A DNA stretch of 9,066 nt, from NCBI GenBank assembly GCA_964650685.1, contig CAZYUW010000169.1:1-9066 (forward strand), in the 5' to 3' direction. The notes under the pieces were generated by a model. It had not been told where the DNA came from. It saw only the letters and a list, made by a program, of their open reading frames with translations, and ran no database searches. The translations under genes were made by a program, and so were the position numbers. Of this stretch, positions 1 to 6,747 are shown one piece after another; position 1 is the stretch's first letter; every line of letters starts with the position of its first letter. The DNA comes from Nitratifractor sp964650685 (GTDB lineage Bacteria > Campylobacterota > Campylobacteria > Campylobacterales > Sulfurovaceae).

Positions 1-809
1 ATCAGGTAAAATTTGGGATGGATCATGAGTTTGTCCATCGTATATTTGAAATCTTTGTTGTTTTTATACATAAAGATGGTTCCATATATTATGCCAAACA
101 ATCCAGCAAGCAGATAGAGACCGTAATGGCTGAAAGCATACTCGATATTTAGTAGTATTTTGGTAGGAATAGGCAGTTCCGCGTGCAGCTCTTCAAATAT
201 GGCACGAAATTTGGGCACAACTACCATTATCAAAATCGTGAAAGCGACAGCCATAGCCGCCAGCGTAATCAGAGGATAGCGAAGAGCTTTTTTGAATTTG
301 GCCTTGTTGTCTCTGATATTTTCCAGGATATCGGCCAGTTTGTGGTACGATTCCGGGAAGTTTCCTGTCTGTTCGCCCAGATTCGTCATGGCCAGCGCCA
401 CATGACCAAAATCTTCGGCATAAGGTTCGATAGCCTGCGACATGCTTTTACCCGCGTTTATATCACTGGCCAGAACATGATAGATCTCCTGGAGCTTTTT
501 GTTGGTGGTATTTTTCGCAACATCGTCCAGTGTATCATGGATCGGGATACCGGCATCGGACATAACGGCTATCTGTCTAATGGTAGCTATCTTGTCCTCT
601 TCTTTGATCTTCCCTTTAAAAAGTTTACTCAGATCGCGACCTAACTTTTTGACGATATCATCGACAGGAGCAGCAGTCTCCACGGTGCTTACGACTACAC
701 TTCTCGGGAATTCCTTTTTGGCTTTAAGCGCTGCTGTCCTCTTGTTTGACGCTTCATACACCACCGATTTCTTTTTGCCTCTTTCTAATATGGTTACTTT
801 ATAATACAT
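1..809 (-). CDS. gspF: GspF/PilC/MshG-type platform protein, 5' part (3' end outside window)
   Basis: The gene starts with ATG at 809-807, one base after the gspE stop, and stays open to the left edge, giving 269 complete codons. I translated it by hand: MYYKVTILERGKKKSVVYEA, then a basic cytoplasmic stretch, then the first GspF domain. Family hallmarks are DKIATIRQIAVMSDAGIPI (72-90), AGKSMSQAI (119-127) and MTNLGEQTGNFPESYHKLAD (141-160). The first membrane helix is at about 179-199, beginning LITLAAMAVAF, and a second is at about 228-247. The remaining half (second GspF repeat and last helix) is missing. This polytopic inner-membrane protein is the platform driven by the adjacent ATPase. 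Full-length members have about 400 residues, so roughly one third lies outside the window. The locus equivalent is mshG or ctsF. Confidence 0.93.
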   Translation of the reverse strand, partial: MYYKVTILERGKKKSVVYEASNKRTAALKAKKEFPRSVVVSTVETAAPVDDIVKKLGRDLSKLFKGKIKEEDKIATIRQIAVMSDAGIPIHDTLDDVAKNTTNKKLQEIYHVLASDINAGKSMSQAIEPYAEDFGHVALAMTNLGEQTGNFPESYHKLADILENIRDNKAKFKKALRYPLITLAAMAVAFTILIMVVVPKFRAIFEELHAELPIPTKILLNIEYAFSHYGLYLLAGLFGIIYGTIFMYKNNKDFKYTMDKLMIHPKFYL

Positions 810-810
810 T

Positions 811-2556
811 TTACAGCCTCGCTACTCTAAATATCTCTTCTATCGTTGTTTTGCCCGCAAGCGCCTTTTGTATTCCGTCTTCGAACATGGTTATAAATCC
901 TTCACTCATTGCCTGTTCAGTCAACTTCTCTTTCGATGCGTCAGCCGCTATCATTCTGGAGAGAGTATCACTGATAGGCAAAACCTCCGAAATCATCTCT
1001 CGACCTATATATCCTGAATTGTGACACTCCTTGCATCCTGCTCCTTTATAGAATGTAGCGTTTTCCGGTACATATTCTTTTATCTCGCCCAGTAGATGAC
1101 TGGTCAAATTTTCCTGCCGTTTACAGTACGGGCATATTTTTCTAACCAGTCTCTGCGCCTGTATGGCCACCAGAGCGCCACTGACCAGATAACTCTCTAT
1201 ACCCATGTCTATGATACGCGTAACGGCACTTATAGCGTCGTTGGTATGGAGCGTGGAGAGAACCAGATGGCCCGTCAACGCGGCCTGGATAGCGATTCGA
1301 AGTGTCTCGGTATCCCTGATCTCACCTATCATTATTTTATCGGGATCCTGTCTCAATATCGATCTCAACGCGGAAGCGAATGTCAAATCGGCAGATGGAT
1401 TTACCTGCACCTGCTGGATACCAGCCATCTGATACTCCACCGGATCTTCAACTGTAATTATTTTGTCTTTGATATCTTTGATCGCGTTAAGGGCTCCATA
1501 AAGAGTGGTCGTCTTACCACTTCCGGTAGGTCCGGTAACCAGGACTATCCCGTATGGCACCTTGATCGCTTCGGTAAACCTGTTGTAACAAAATTCGCTC
1601 ATTCCGGCATCCTCGAGACGCACGAGCACTTTTGTCTTGTCAAGTATCCTTAAAACTATGGACTCTCCATGCATAGTCGGAAGTGTAGATACCCTGAAGT
1701 CGAACTCCTTTCCATTCACTATGGCACTGATACGACCATCCTGAGGTTTTCTTTTCTCCGCTATGTCCAGATTTGACATCAGCTTTATCCTGGATGCGAG
1801 AGGATTGAATATATCTCTGTCAAATGCGAAACTTTGTTGAAGCATACCGTCTATTCTGTCTCTTATGATACAGCTCTTTTCCGTAGCCTCTATGTGTATG
1901 TCGCTCGCTCTGGATATGATGGAGTTCTTGAGTATCAAATCGATAAGTTTCAATACGGCTGGAGACTCCTCCTCTTCATCCTTGTCGCTGCCGCCCTCTC
2001 TAAGATCCTTTCTTATTTCATCTATATAGCCTTTGAGACTTTCGTTTATCTCAAGACTTTGCAATTTTTCAAGAATCTTTTTGGGATTGGCGGTAGCTAC
2101 AACTACAGGCTTTCTCGGAAAAAGGCGCTGTATCGAATCCTGAGCTCCCATATCCATCGGATCCGCAAATACCACAACCACATTCAGATCCGTCTCTTCC
2201 AAAGGTATCGCGTGGTATTTGACAAGCTGCGTGTATGGGACTTTGTTGAAAAGCTGAACATCTATCTCGACCTCATCCAGATCGACATATTTTATATGGA
2301 GCTCATCAGCCACCTTTTTGAGGATAGGCTCGATATGTATCCCTTCCTGCTCTATTTCTGGCAGTCGGCTTATCGGAAAAGATCCGTGGCGAATCTGTTT
2401 GGCCAGATAGAGCTGGATCGTCTTTTCATCAATGATGTCTATCTTGACCATATTGGCCAATGTGACTTTTAGAGGGGGTCTTTTACGCACAAGTGTAGCA
2501 AGAGCCTCTTTGGTTACTATATGATCTTTTACCATCTGCTCTATCAATTTAACCAT
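811..2556 (-). CDS. gspE: GspE/PilB/MshE-type assembly ATPase (CtsE position)
   Basis: 581-aa cytoplasmic hexameric secretion ATPase that powers pilin assembly through the GspF platform. Residues 1 to about 165 form an N-terminal regulatory region, with a short helical MshEN-like part at about 15-55 and a second N-domain up to VVVFADPMD (127-135). An acidic linker (189-198) leads to the core. The motifs are all intact: Walker A GPTGSGKT (342-349), Asp box ITVEDPVEY (367-375), Walker B IMIGEIRDTET (408-418) and His box TGHLVLSTLHTND (428-440). A zinc-binding four-cysteine element follows (C475, C478, C508, C511), typical of extension ATPases and absent from PilT. Start ATG at 2556 has AGAGGG 5 bases upstream. 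The stop TAA is one base from the next start. The symbol is the family name; ctsE or mshE would be the locus-based names. Confidence 0.95.
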   Translation of the reverse strand: MVKLIEQMVKDHIVTKEALATLVRKRPPLKVTLANMVKIDIIDEKTIQLYLAKQIRHGSFPISRLPEIEQEGIHIEPILKKVADELHIKYVDLDEVEIDVQLFNKVPYTQLVKYHAIPLEETDLNVVVVFADPMDMGAQDSIQRLFPRKPVVVATANPKKILEKLQSLEINESLKGYIDEIRKDLREGGSDKDEEEESPAVLKLIDLILKNSIISRASDIHIEATEKSCIIRDRIDGMLQQSFAFDRDIFNPLASRIKLMSNLDIAEKRKPQDGRISAIVNGKEFDFRVSTLPTMHGESIVLRILDKTKVLVRLEDAGMSEFCYNRFTEAIKVPYGIVLVTGPTGSGKTTTLYGALNAIKDIKDKIITVEDPVEYQMAGIQQVQVNPSADLTFASALRSILRQDPDKIMIGEIRDTETLRIAIQAALTGHLVLSTLHTNDAISAVTRIIDMGIESYLVSGALVAIQAQRLVRKICPYCKRQENLTSHLLGEIKEYVPENATFYKGAGCKECHNSGYIGREMISEVLPISDTLSRMIAADASKEKLTEQAMSEGFITMFEDGIQKALAGKTTIEEIFRVARL

Positions 2557-2576
2557 TATAGCCCTCTTCTACTTTT

Positions 2577-2597
2577 TATGATAATAATTATATCATA
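2577..2597. repeat. 7-bp AT-rich inverted repeat upstream of gspE
   Basis: TATGATA and TATCATA arms (2591-2597 and 2577-2583) flank a 7-base loop, in the gap between the TPR gene and gspE. No U-run follows on the minus strand, so it is not a Rho-independent terminator. It overlaps the candidate -10 and could be a weak operator or an RNA hairpin, or simply chance in AT-rich sequence. Confidence 0.4.
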
Positions 2598-2617
2598 GCG
2601 GCGGTCCGATGTATCAA
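2587..2617 (-). promoter_or_regulatory. Possible internal promoter before gspE
   Basis: The 57-bp gap before gspE is the only sizeable one inside the operon. On the minus strand, TTGATA (2617-2612, overlapping the TPR gene stop) and a perfect TATAAT (2592-2587) are separated by 19 bases, which is longer than optimal. A start near 2580 would leave about 24 bases before the gspE ATG. It may let the ATPase and platform genes be expressed apart from the rest. Inferred from sequence alone. Confidence 0.35.
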
Positions 2618-3312
2618 TAAGGTCTGCCCTTGCGTATTTTGTCTATGAGATCACCCACCTTTGTCGAGCCGGTATGGTCGTAATAGGCCTGCAAAACTTT
2701 CAAGGCTTCTGCCCTGTCTCCCTGCCTGGCTTTGGCCTTGCCGAATATGATCCAGCTGTCCTCCTGAGTACTGTCCACGGCATTGGCTTTCATCGCCCAC
2801 TCTTCAGATTTTTTATACTGCTTTTTCGCGTAGTAGTACCTCGCTATATAGAGTGCCTCATCGTAATCCTTGGAGAGAGCGAATCTGTTCTCCATCTCTT
2901 TTATAACACTCTCTCTTTTCTCCGTGGCAGCCTCCATCGAAGATGAATCTCCCGTATCCGCTGACGACCCGCCATCCTCCACAGGCAGATCCGTCACTCT
3001 TATGTTAAGCCTGGGTCTCTCATGGGCCTCTTCTTCGGTCGAGTCATTTGCCGACGCGTCGGCCACAGAAGGCACTTCGGGCTTCAACGCAGCTACCTTC
3101 GTAGAGTTTCCTGAAGGTGCGCTGCCGCTGGCCGCTTTTTGTCCTGAGCTTTGATTCACATCGTTTTGCGCCGATATAGACGGAGTTCTGAGAGAGAAAT
3201 AAAGAACAATACCGAGTATCAGTACGATAGAAAATGCCGCTGAAATAAATTTTAGTAATCTTTTTCTTCTATATAGAACCCATTTTCGTTCCAACTCATT
3301 GATATCAGACAT
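2614..3312 (-). CDS. Bitopic TPR protein (MshN/CtsX position)
   Basis: 232-aa predicted inner-membrane protein. A basic N-terminus (1-21, with RRKRLLK) keeps the first part in the cytoplasm. One hydrophobic helix spans about 22-40 (FISAAFSIVLILGIVLYFS). A long Ser/Ala/Gly- and acid-rich flexible periplasmic stretch (about 44-135) contains a short ordered-looking island, RPRLNIRVTDLPVED (99-113). The last part carries two TPR-like helical hairpins (about 148-180 and 182-215), with EALYIARYYYAKKQYKKSEEWA and GDRAEALKVLQAYY. Membrane helix, linker and TPRs are the MshN layout, and the locus position matches ctsX of C. jejuni, a bitopic protein needed for transformation. It starts inside the ATPase gene (8-base overlap) with AGGA upstream of ATG. 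The partner is unknown; the neighbouring ATPase or the secretin are likely. Confidence 0.75.
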   Translation of the reverse strand: MSDINELERKWVLYRRKRLLKFISAAFSIVLILGIVLYFSLRTPSISAQNDVNQSSGQKAASGSAPSGNSTKVAALKPEVPSVADASANDSTEEEAHERPRLNIRVTDLPVEDGGSSADTGDSSSMEAATEKRESVIKEMENRFALSKDYDEALYIARYYYAKKQYKKSEEWAMKANAVDSTQEDSWIIFGKAKARQGDRAEALKVLQAYYDHTGSTKVGDLIDKIRKGRPY

Positions 3313-4114
3313 TTATATATCCTAATTTTATTGCTGCCATTTCGAGAATTTTCATGGAAAATCTATCGTATGTGATTTTGTTGGACTCGTTTTTATCGTA
3401 ATATTCGTAGAGCTCAAAAGCCGTATAGAGCATCTTGTTGCATTCACGGAAGTTTCCCTTTGTGTATCTATAGATAAATCCGCAATGTTTGTCTCCAAGC
3501 TGGTTGGCTATATCGAAAAGACCATGTTGTAGAAGCCTTTTGTGTATATAGGTTTTCAATTCGTCTCTATCGGCGTTTTTGAGCTCTATCGTTTCCCATA
3601 TCCTTGTCTGAAAATGCTCTTTAGCCACGAGATCTTCGTCCTGGGTTTTGTGCAGCGATATTATAAATTTGACCACACCGGTGTCGGAAAGAACCCGTAT
3701 CTCTTCGAGCATTTCGCTCGGATACATCTGTGCCTCGTCAAGCAGTATGATGATCTCTCTCTTGCCTTTGATAGCTTTACAATAGTCTATATATGTCTCG
3801 AAATGCACCTTTGTGTTGGATGGCATTTCTTTGCCGGTGAAGACGGTAAAGAGTTTATTGTAAAACTCTCTGCGGCTGCCCGCAGGGGTTTCGATGAAAT
3901 GAAGATCTTTCTGGTATTTGAAATTGCTGTAGAGCCGATGCAGCAAAAGCGTCTTGCCTGTACCAGGCCTGCCGAAGAGCAAAGCCATCTTCAGCGGCCT
4001 GTCGAGGCTTTTGGCGAGCTGCTCGTAAGCCATCTGGCTTCCTTCGAGCTCTATATAGTCATCGACTCTGATCTCGTCGATGAAGGCGTTTTTGGCATCG
4101 GTATATTTCAGCAT
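3305..4114 (-). CDS. ExeA/MshM-like AAA ATPase (CtsP position)
   Basis: 269-aa cytoplasmic P-loop ATPase of the ExeA/MshM group. Walker A is GRPGTGKT (48-55), Walker B is IIILLDEAQ (121-129), and a sensor-like FIISLHKTQ follows at about 150-158, then FQTRI with a possible arginine finger. The C-terminal part (about 180-269) is helical and fits an AAA lid. Unlike Aeromonas ExeA there is no membrane helix or peptidoglycan-binding domain. In MSHA and Campylobacter transformation loci this gene also lies between secretin and TPR gene; the C. jejuni one is ctsP. Its exact biochemical role is not settled. Start choice: minus strand reads GTGATG at 4117-4112; ATG at 4114 gives a one-base stop/start overlap, while GTG at 4117 gives a 4-base overlap and one extra residue. 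The ribosome site is weak, so translation is probably coupled to the secretin. Confidence 0.88.
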   Translation of the reverse strand: MLKYTDAKNAFIDEIRVDDYIELEGSQMAYEQLAKSLDRPLKMALLFGRPGTGKTLLLHRLYSNFKYQKDLHFIETPAGSRREFYNKLFTVFTGKEMPSNTKVHFETYIDYCKAIKGKREIIILLDEAQMYPSEMLEEIRVLSDTGVVKFIISLHKTQDEDLVAKEHFQTRIWETIELKNADRDELKTYIHKRLLQHGLFDIANQLGDKHCGFIYRYTKGNFRECNKMLYTAFELYEYYDKNESNKITYDRFSMKILEMAAIKLGYINV

Positions 4115-5673
4115 CACTTCAACCGTGAATAACCCATCTCTTTGAGGGATATTCCTTTTCCGTTCTTGACTATATGGGGAGTGATGATGACGACGAGCTC
4201 TTCGGTCTTGTCTATCACCTCATCACGCTTGAATGCATATCCGATCAATGGCAGATCACCCAGCAGTGGAACCTTGTTGCTTTTTGTTCCTTTGCCCCTG
4301 GTGATCAGTCCGCCAAGTATGGCATGATCTCCGTCTTTTACCTTGATAACGGAGGCTATCTGGCGCCTGATGAGATCTGGCGGCATGGTACGGGTACCTA
4401 TATCGGTAAGAGGCTCTGCCGTCTCGGATATGGAAGGGTTTATCTTGAGGGTAACCATTCCTCTTTCGTCAATCTCTGGAGTGATATCCAGCAATATTCC
4501 GGCGAATACGGAGTTGACCTGCTCATCCTGAGCGACATTGTCTCCTCCCGAGTTGGCTGCCGATGTGGATCTGAGCTTGTAGTATATCTCTCTACCGACA
4601 CTGATCATCGCGGGCTGGTTGTTCATCGTCATGACCCTCGGACTGGAGATGGCTCTCACATCACCCTGGGTGTGGAGAAACTTGATCACCTCACTGACTG
4701 TTGCGTGCATCCTGGCCTGCATGAAACCACCGCCTGGTGTAGCTGTTGTCGGCTTACCGAGTCTGCCATATTCTGTAATACCAGAATTGTCGTAGGTCAC
4801 ATCACCCACATTATGACCGGTAAATGCGACCGCATCGACCGTGACATTCTGCAATCCATAGAGCTGACTCCAGTCGATTCCAGTAGAGTGGCTGTTGTCC
4901 AGCTTGACTGCCAGTATCTTGACATCTATCATCACCTGAGTCTTGATCTGCCTGGCAAGAGACGCTATATATTTGCCGACTCTCTCGATCTGTCGCGCCG
5001 TACCAGTGACAGTGATCATACCCGCTTCTGGATTGATGATGGGCTCTACGGGATTGTACTCCCACTTCTGCCCGTCAGGCCCTATCCACGCGTCACCCAC
5101 CTTGGTGTAATGGGTACTGCCGTCTCCGGCTGTGACGAGTATCCTGTGCACCTCATCCTTGACCGTACTCCAGAACTTGAAAGCGTCGTCGCTCGTGATC
5201 TCTATACCTGTACGAGACTGTGAGTTGTTGCTTTTTCCTCCGCTCTCGTTGCTGCTGTCTGACGCACCCGCTATTGTGACATTTGCGCTGCTCGATCCTT
5301 TCCTGTCGCCAGATATGTAGTGAACCCTGAATGTCCTCGTAACCAGATACGAGATAGTCAGCTTATTGCCTTTGAGCGTGTAGTTCAGATCGTTGTCTTT
5401 GAGCAATGTGTCCAAAAACGACTTGAGCGTCGAGTTTTTGAGCTTGACATAGTAGAGCTTCTTTTTCAGTCTGTGCTGCGCTCCAGAATCTTTGACCGTC
5501 ACCGTCAGACCACATGTCTCCGCCAGATTGTCCAGAGCGTCACCAATCGTCAGGCTGTTGTTTATCGTGACGCTGAAGAGTTTGTCCGCACAACCTTCTG
5601 CCTGAGCCGTTACCGTAACGGCCGCCACTATCAAAATCCCCCCGATGATACTTCTCATAGCTGCTTTCAACAT
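4114..5673 (-). CDS. mshL: Secretin, MshL/CtsD type (outer-membrane pore)
   Basis: 519-aa outer-membrane secretin that multimerises into the gated pore for the pilus/pseudopilus. A signal peptide covers 1-25, with a signal peptidase I site after AQA (no clear lipobox). An N0/STN domain lies at about 30-110, with cysteines C28 and C54. A Ser/Gly/Asn-rich linker follows at about 124-155, then an N1-like domain at about 160-240 closing with NPEAGMITVTG. The secretin domain starts with KTQVMIDVKILAVKLDNS and contains VRAISSPRVMTMNNQPA (339-355). It ends with the family signature VPLLGDLPLIGYAFK (468-482) and EELVVIITPHIV (491-502). Start ATG at 5673 has AAGGGG and lies 4 bases after the pilP-like stop. 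The AAA ATPase gene overlaps its 3' end. The function is secure; the symbol follows the MSHA family name, and ctsD is the Campylobacter equivalent by position. Confidence 0.93.
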   Translation of the reverse strand: MLKAAMRSIIGGILIVAAVTVTAQAEGCADKLFSVTINNSLTIGDALDNLAETCGLTVTVKDSGAQHRLKKKLYYVKLKNSTLKSFLDTLLKDNDLNYTLKGNKLTISYLVTRTFRVHYISGDRKGSSSANVTIAGASDSSNESGGKSNNSQSRTGIEITSDDAFKFWSTVKDEVHRILVTAGDGSTHYTKVGDAWIGPDGQKWEYNPVEPIINPEAGMITVTGTARQIERVGKYIASLARQIKTQVMIDVKILAVKLDNSHSTGIDWSQLYGLQNVTVDAVAFTGHNVGDVTYDNSGITEYGRLGKPTTATPGGGFMQARMHATVSEVIKFLHTQGDVRAISSPRVMTMNNQPAMISVGREIYYKLRSTSAANSGGDNVAQDEQVNSVFAGILLDITPEIDERGMVTLKINPSISETAEPLTDIGTRTMPPDLIRRQIASVIKVKDGDHAILGGLITRGKGTKSNKVPLLGDLPLIGYAFKRDEVIDKTEELVVIITPHIVKNGKGISLKEMGYSRLK

Positions 5674-5677
5674 TTCG

Positions 5678-6097
5678 TTACCCCTTGCTTATTTGTAGTA
5701 GTTTGCTCTCTTTGTTCAAAAAAAGCCTGATCTCTTTTGGACCCTTTTTCAGATAGACCTGAGTCCCTGTGATACTTTCGATCTTGTACGCCTCTATTAC
5801 ATCCCCCACATGTAACCATCTACCGTTGATATAGGCGGCGTCGTTCATAATGGCACCGAGATTGAGCTCAACTTTCTCTTCGGGCTCGACGATTCTCGGT
5901 ATACTGCCATTGTGCTCCATTACCACCTTGGCAAACGGTGAAGAAACTTTGGCGAAATTGATATCTATTTTACTCACCCTTTTTAGCTGTATCTTCTCGA
6001 CCATATTTTCTATATCCTCCGCGCTGAACTCTTTCGCAAAGAGAACAAACGCGGACAGCGCTGCTACCGTCATTACGACCAGATTTCGTTTTCTCAT
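5678..6097 (-). CDS. PilP-like periplasmic protein (MshK/CtsR position)
   Basis: Small 139-aa exported protein. Residues 1-21 form a basic, hydrophobic signal segment (MRKRNLVVMTVAALSAFVLFA) that could be cleaved after A21 or kept as an anchor. The C-terminal half (about 78-130) holds the compact beta-domain pattern of PilP/GspC relatives: AIMNDAAYINGRWLHVGDVI then YKIESITGTQVYLKKG and IRLFL. In related systems this domain contacts the N0 domain of the secretin. There is no cysteine anywhere, so it cannot be a lipoprotein like classical PilP. Start ATG at 6097 overlaps the upstream stop (ATGA) with a GGGGGGTG ribosome site; the secretin gene starts 4 bases after its TAA. In C. jejuni the gene before the secretin is, as I recall, ctsR, required for transformation. 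Confidence 0.75.
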   Translation of the reverse strand: MRKRNLVVMTVAALSAFVLFAKEFSAEDIENMVEKIQLKRVSKIDINFAKVSSPFAKVVMEHNGSIPRIVEPEEKVELNLGAIMNDAAYINGRWLHVGDVIEAYKIESITGTQVYLKKGPKEIRLFLNKESKLLQISKG

Positions 6098-6747
6098 CTA
6101 TTCACCCCCCATACGGATATATTGATATCCGCCACCGTGGTAGCATTTTTCTTGTCGACATATATATCACTGTAGAAGATATCGGTTACAAGTTTGCTCT
6201 GCTCCAGGTCGTTCATGAAGGACAGTAGATTGTTGTAGTTGCCCTGACACCTCAGGCTGATCTCCAGTACATGTCCAAAATTCTCTTTACCTGTCACATA
6301 GCGGTTGTTCAGCTCCAGCAAATCCACATCGTTGGTGCTGGCCTGAGTAGCTATGGAATCTATCATCTTGGACCAGCTTTTCGTATTGAAGAGTATCTCC
6401 GAAAGTTTTTCGAAGTTTTTATCCAGAAGGACAATCCTCTCTCTATAGGACTTTATGAGTTTTTTCTGCCTCGATATCTGGGCATTGAGCTGATTTACTT
6501 TATAGTTGCGATCGTTGCCCATAGATATCGATCTGAGATACTGCTCCTCCTCGGCGATGAGTTTTTGCAGCTTTTTCTTTTCGCTCTCGCTCTGGTTGAA
6601 TCTATCTTCGGCATAAGGCATCAGATAGAGAAACAATATGTAGCCGATGACTCCGGCCACTACCAATATCATTATCCACTTCTCGGACTCTTTCTTCTCG
6701 CCGAAGTAGTGATCCAACTTTTCCAGTTCGTCTGCTAATGCTCTCAT
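6094..6747 (-). CDS. PilO-like (MshJ/GspM-type) inner-membrane alignment protein
   Basis: Predicted 217-aa bitopic protein. A short charged cytoplasmic N-terminus is followed by one hydrophobic helix at about 24-43 (WIMILVVAGVIGYILFLYLM). A long coiled coil runs at about 50-115, rich in K, E, L and Q. The C-terminal domain (about 120-217) has the alternating pattern of the ferredoxin-like PilO fold, with LEISLRCQGNYNNLLSFMND around 161-180 resembling the family's core strand and helix. PilO pairs with PilN in the periplasm and forms the bridge between platform and secretin. Start ATG at 6747 overlaps the upstream stop by 4 bases (ATGA) and has a GGTGGAG ribosome site; the end overlaps the next gene in the same way. 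The position equals mshJ. Sequence identity to known members is low, so architecture and context carry the call. Confidence 0.8.
   Translation of the reverse strand: MRALADELEKLDHYFGEKKESEKWIMILVVAGVIGYILFLYLMPYAEDRFNQSESEKKKLQKLIAEEEQYLRSISMGNDRNYKVNQLNAQISRQKKLIKSYRERIVLLDKNFEKLSEILFNTKSWSKMIDSIATQASTNDVDLLELNNRYVTGKENFGHVLEISLRCQGNYNNLLSFMNDLEQSKLVTDIFYSDIYVDKKNATTVADINISVWGVNR

Noticed and set aside
183..1024. Overlapping plus-strand frames at the left edge
   Set aside because: The minus strand carries a clear GspF family protein through to the edge, so these are shadows.
1834..2472. 212-codon plus-strand frame opposite gspE
   Set aside because: It is fully antisense to the conserved ATPase, with no domain or ribosome site; a shadow.
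4174..5223. 349-codon open frame on the plus strand, antisense to the secretin
   Set aside because: It lies wholly inside a well-supported gene, has no recognisable family and an unlikely composition, and is best explained by codon bias of the secretin on the opposite strand.
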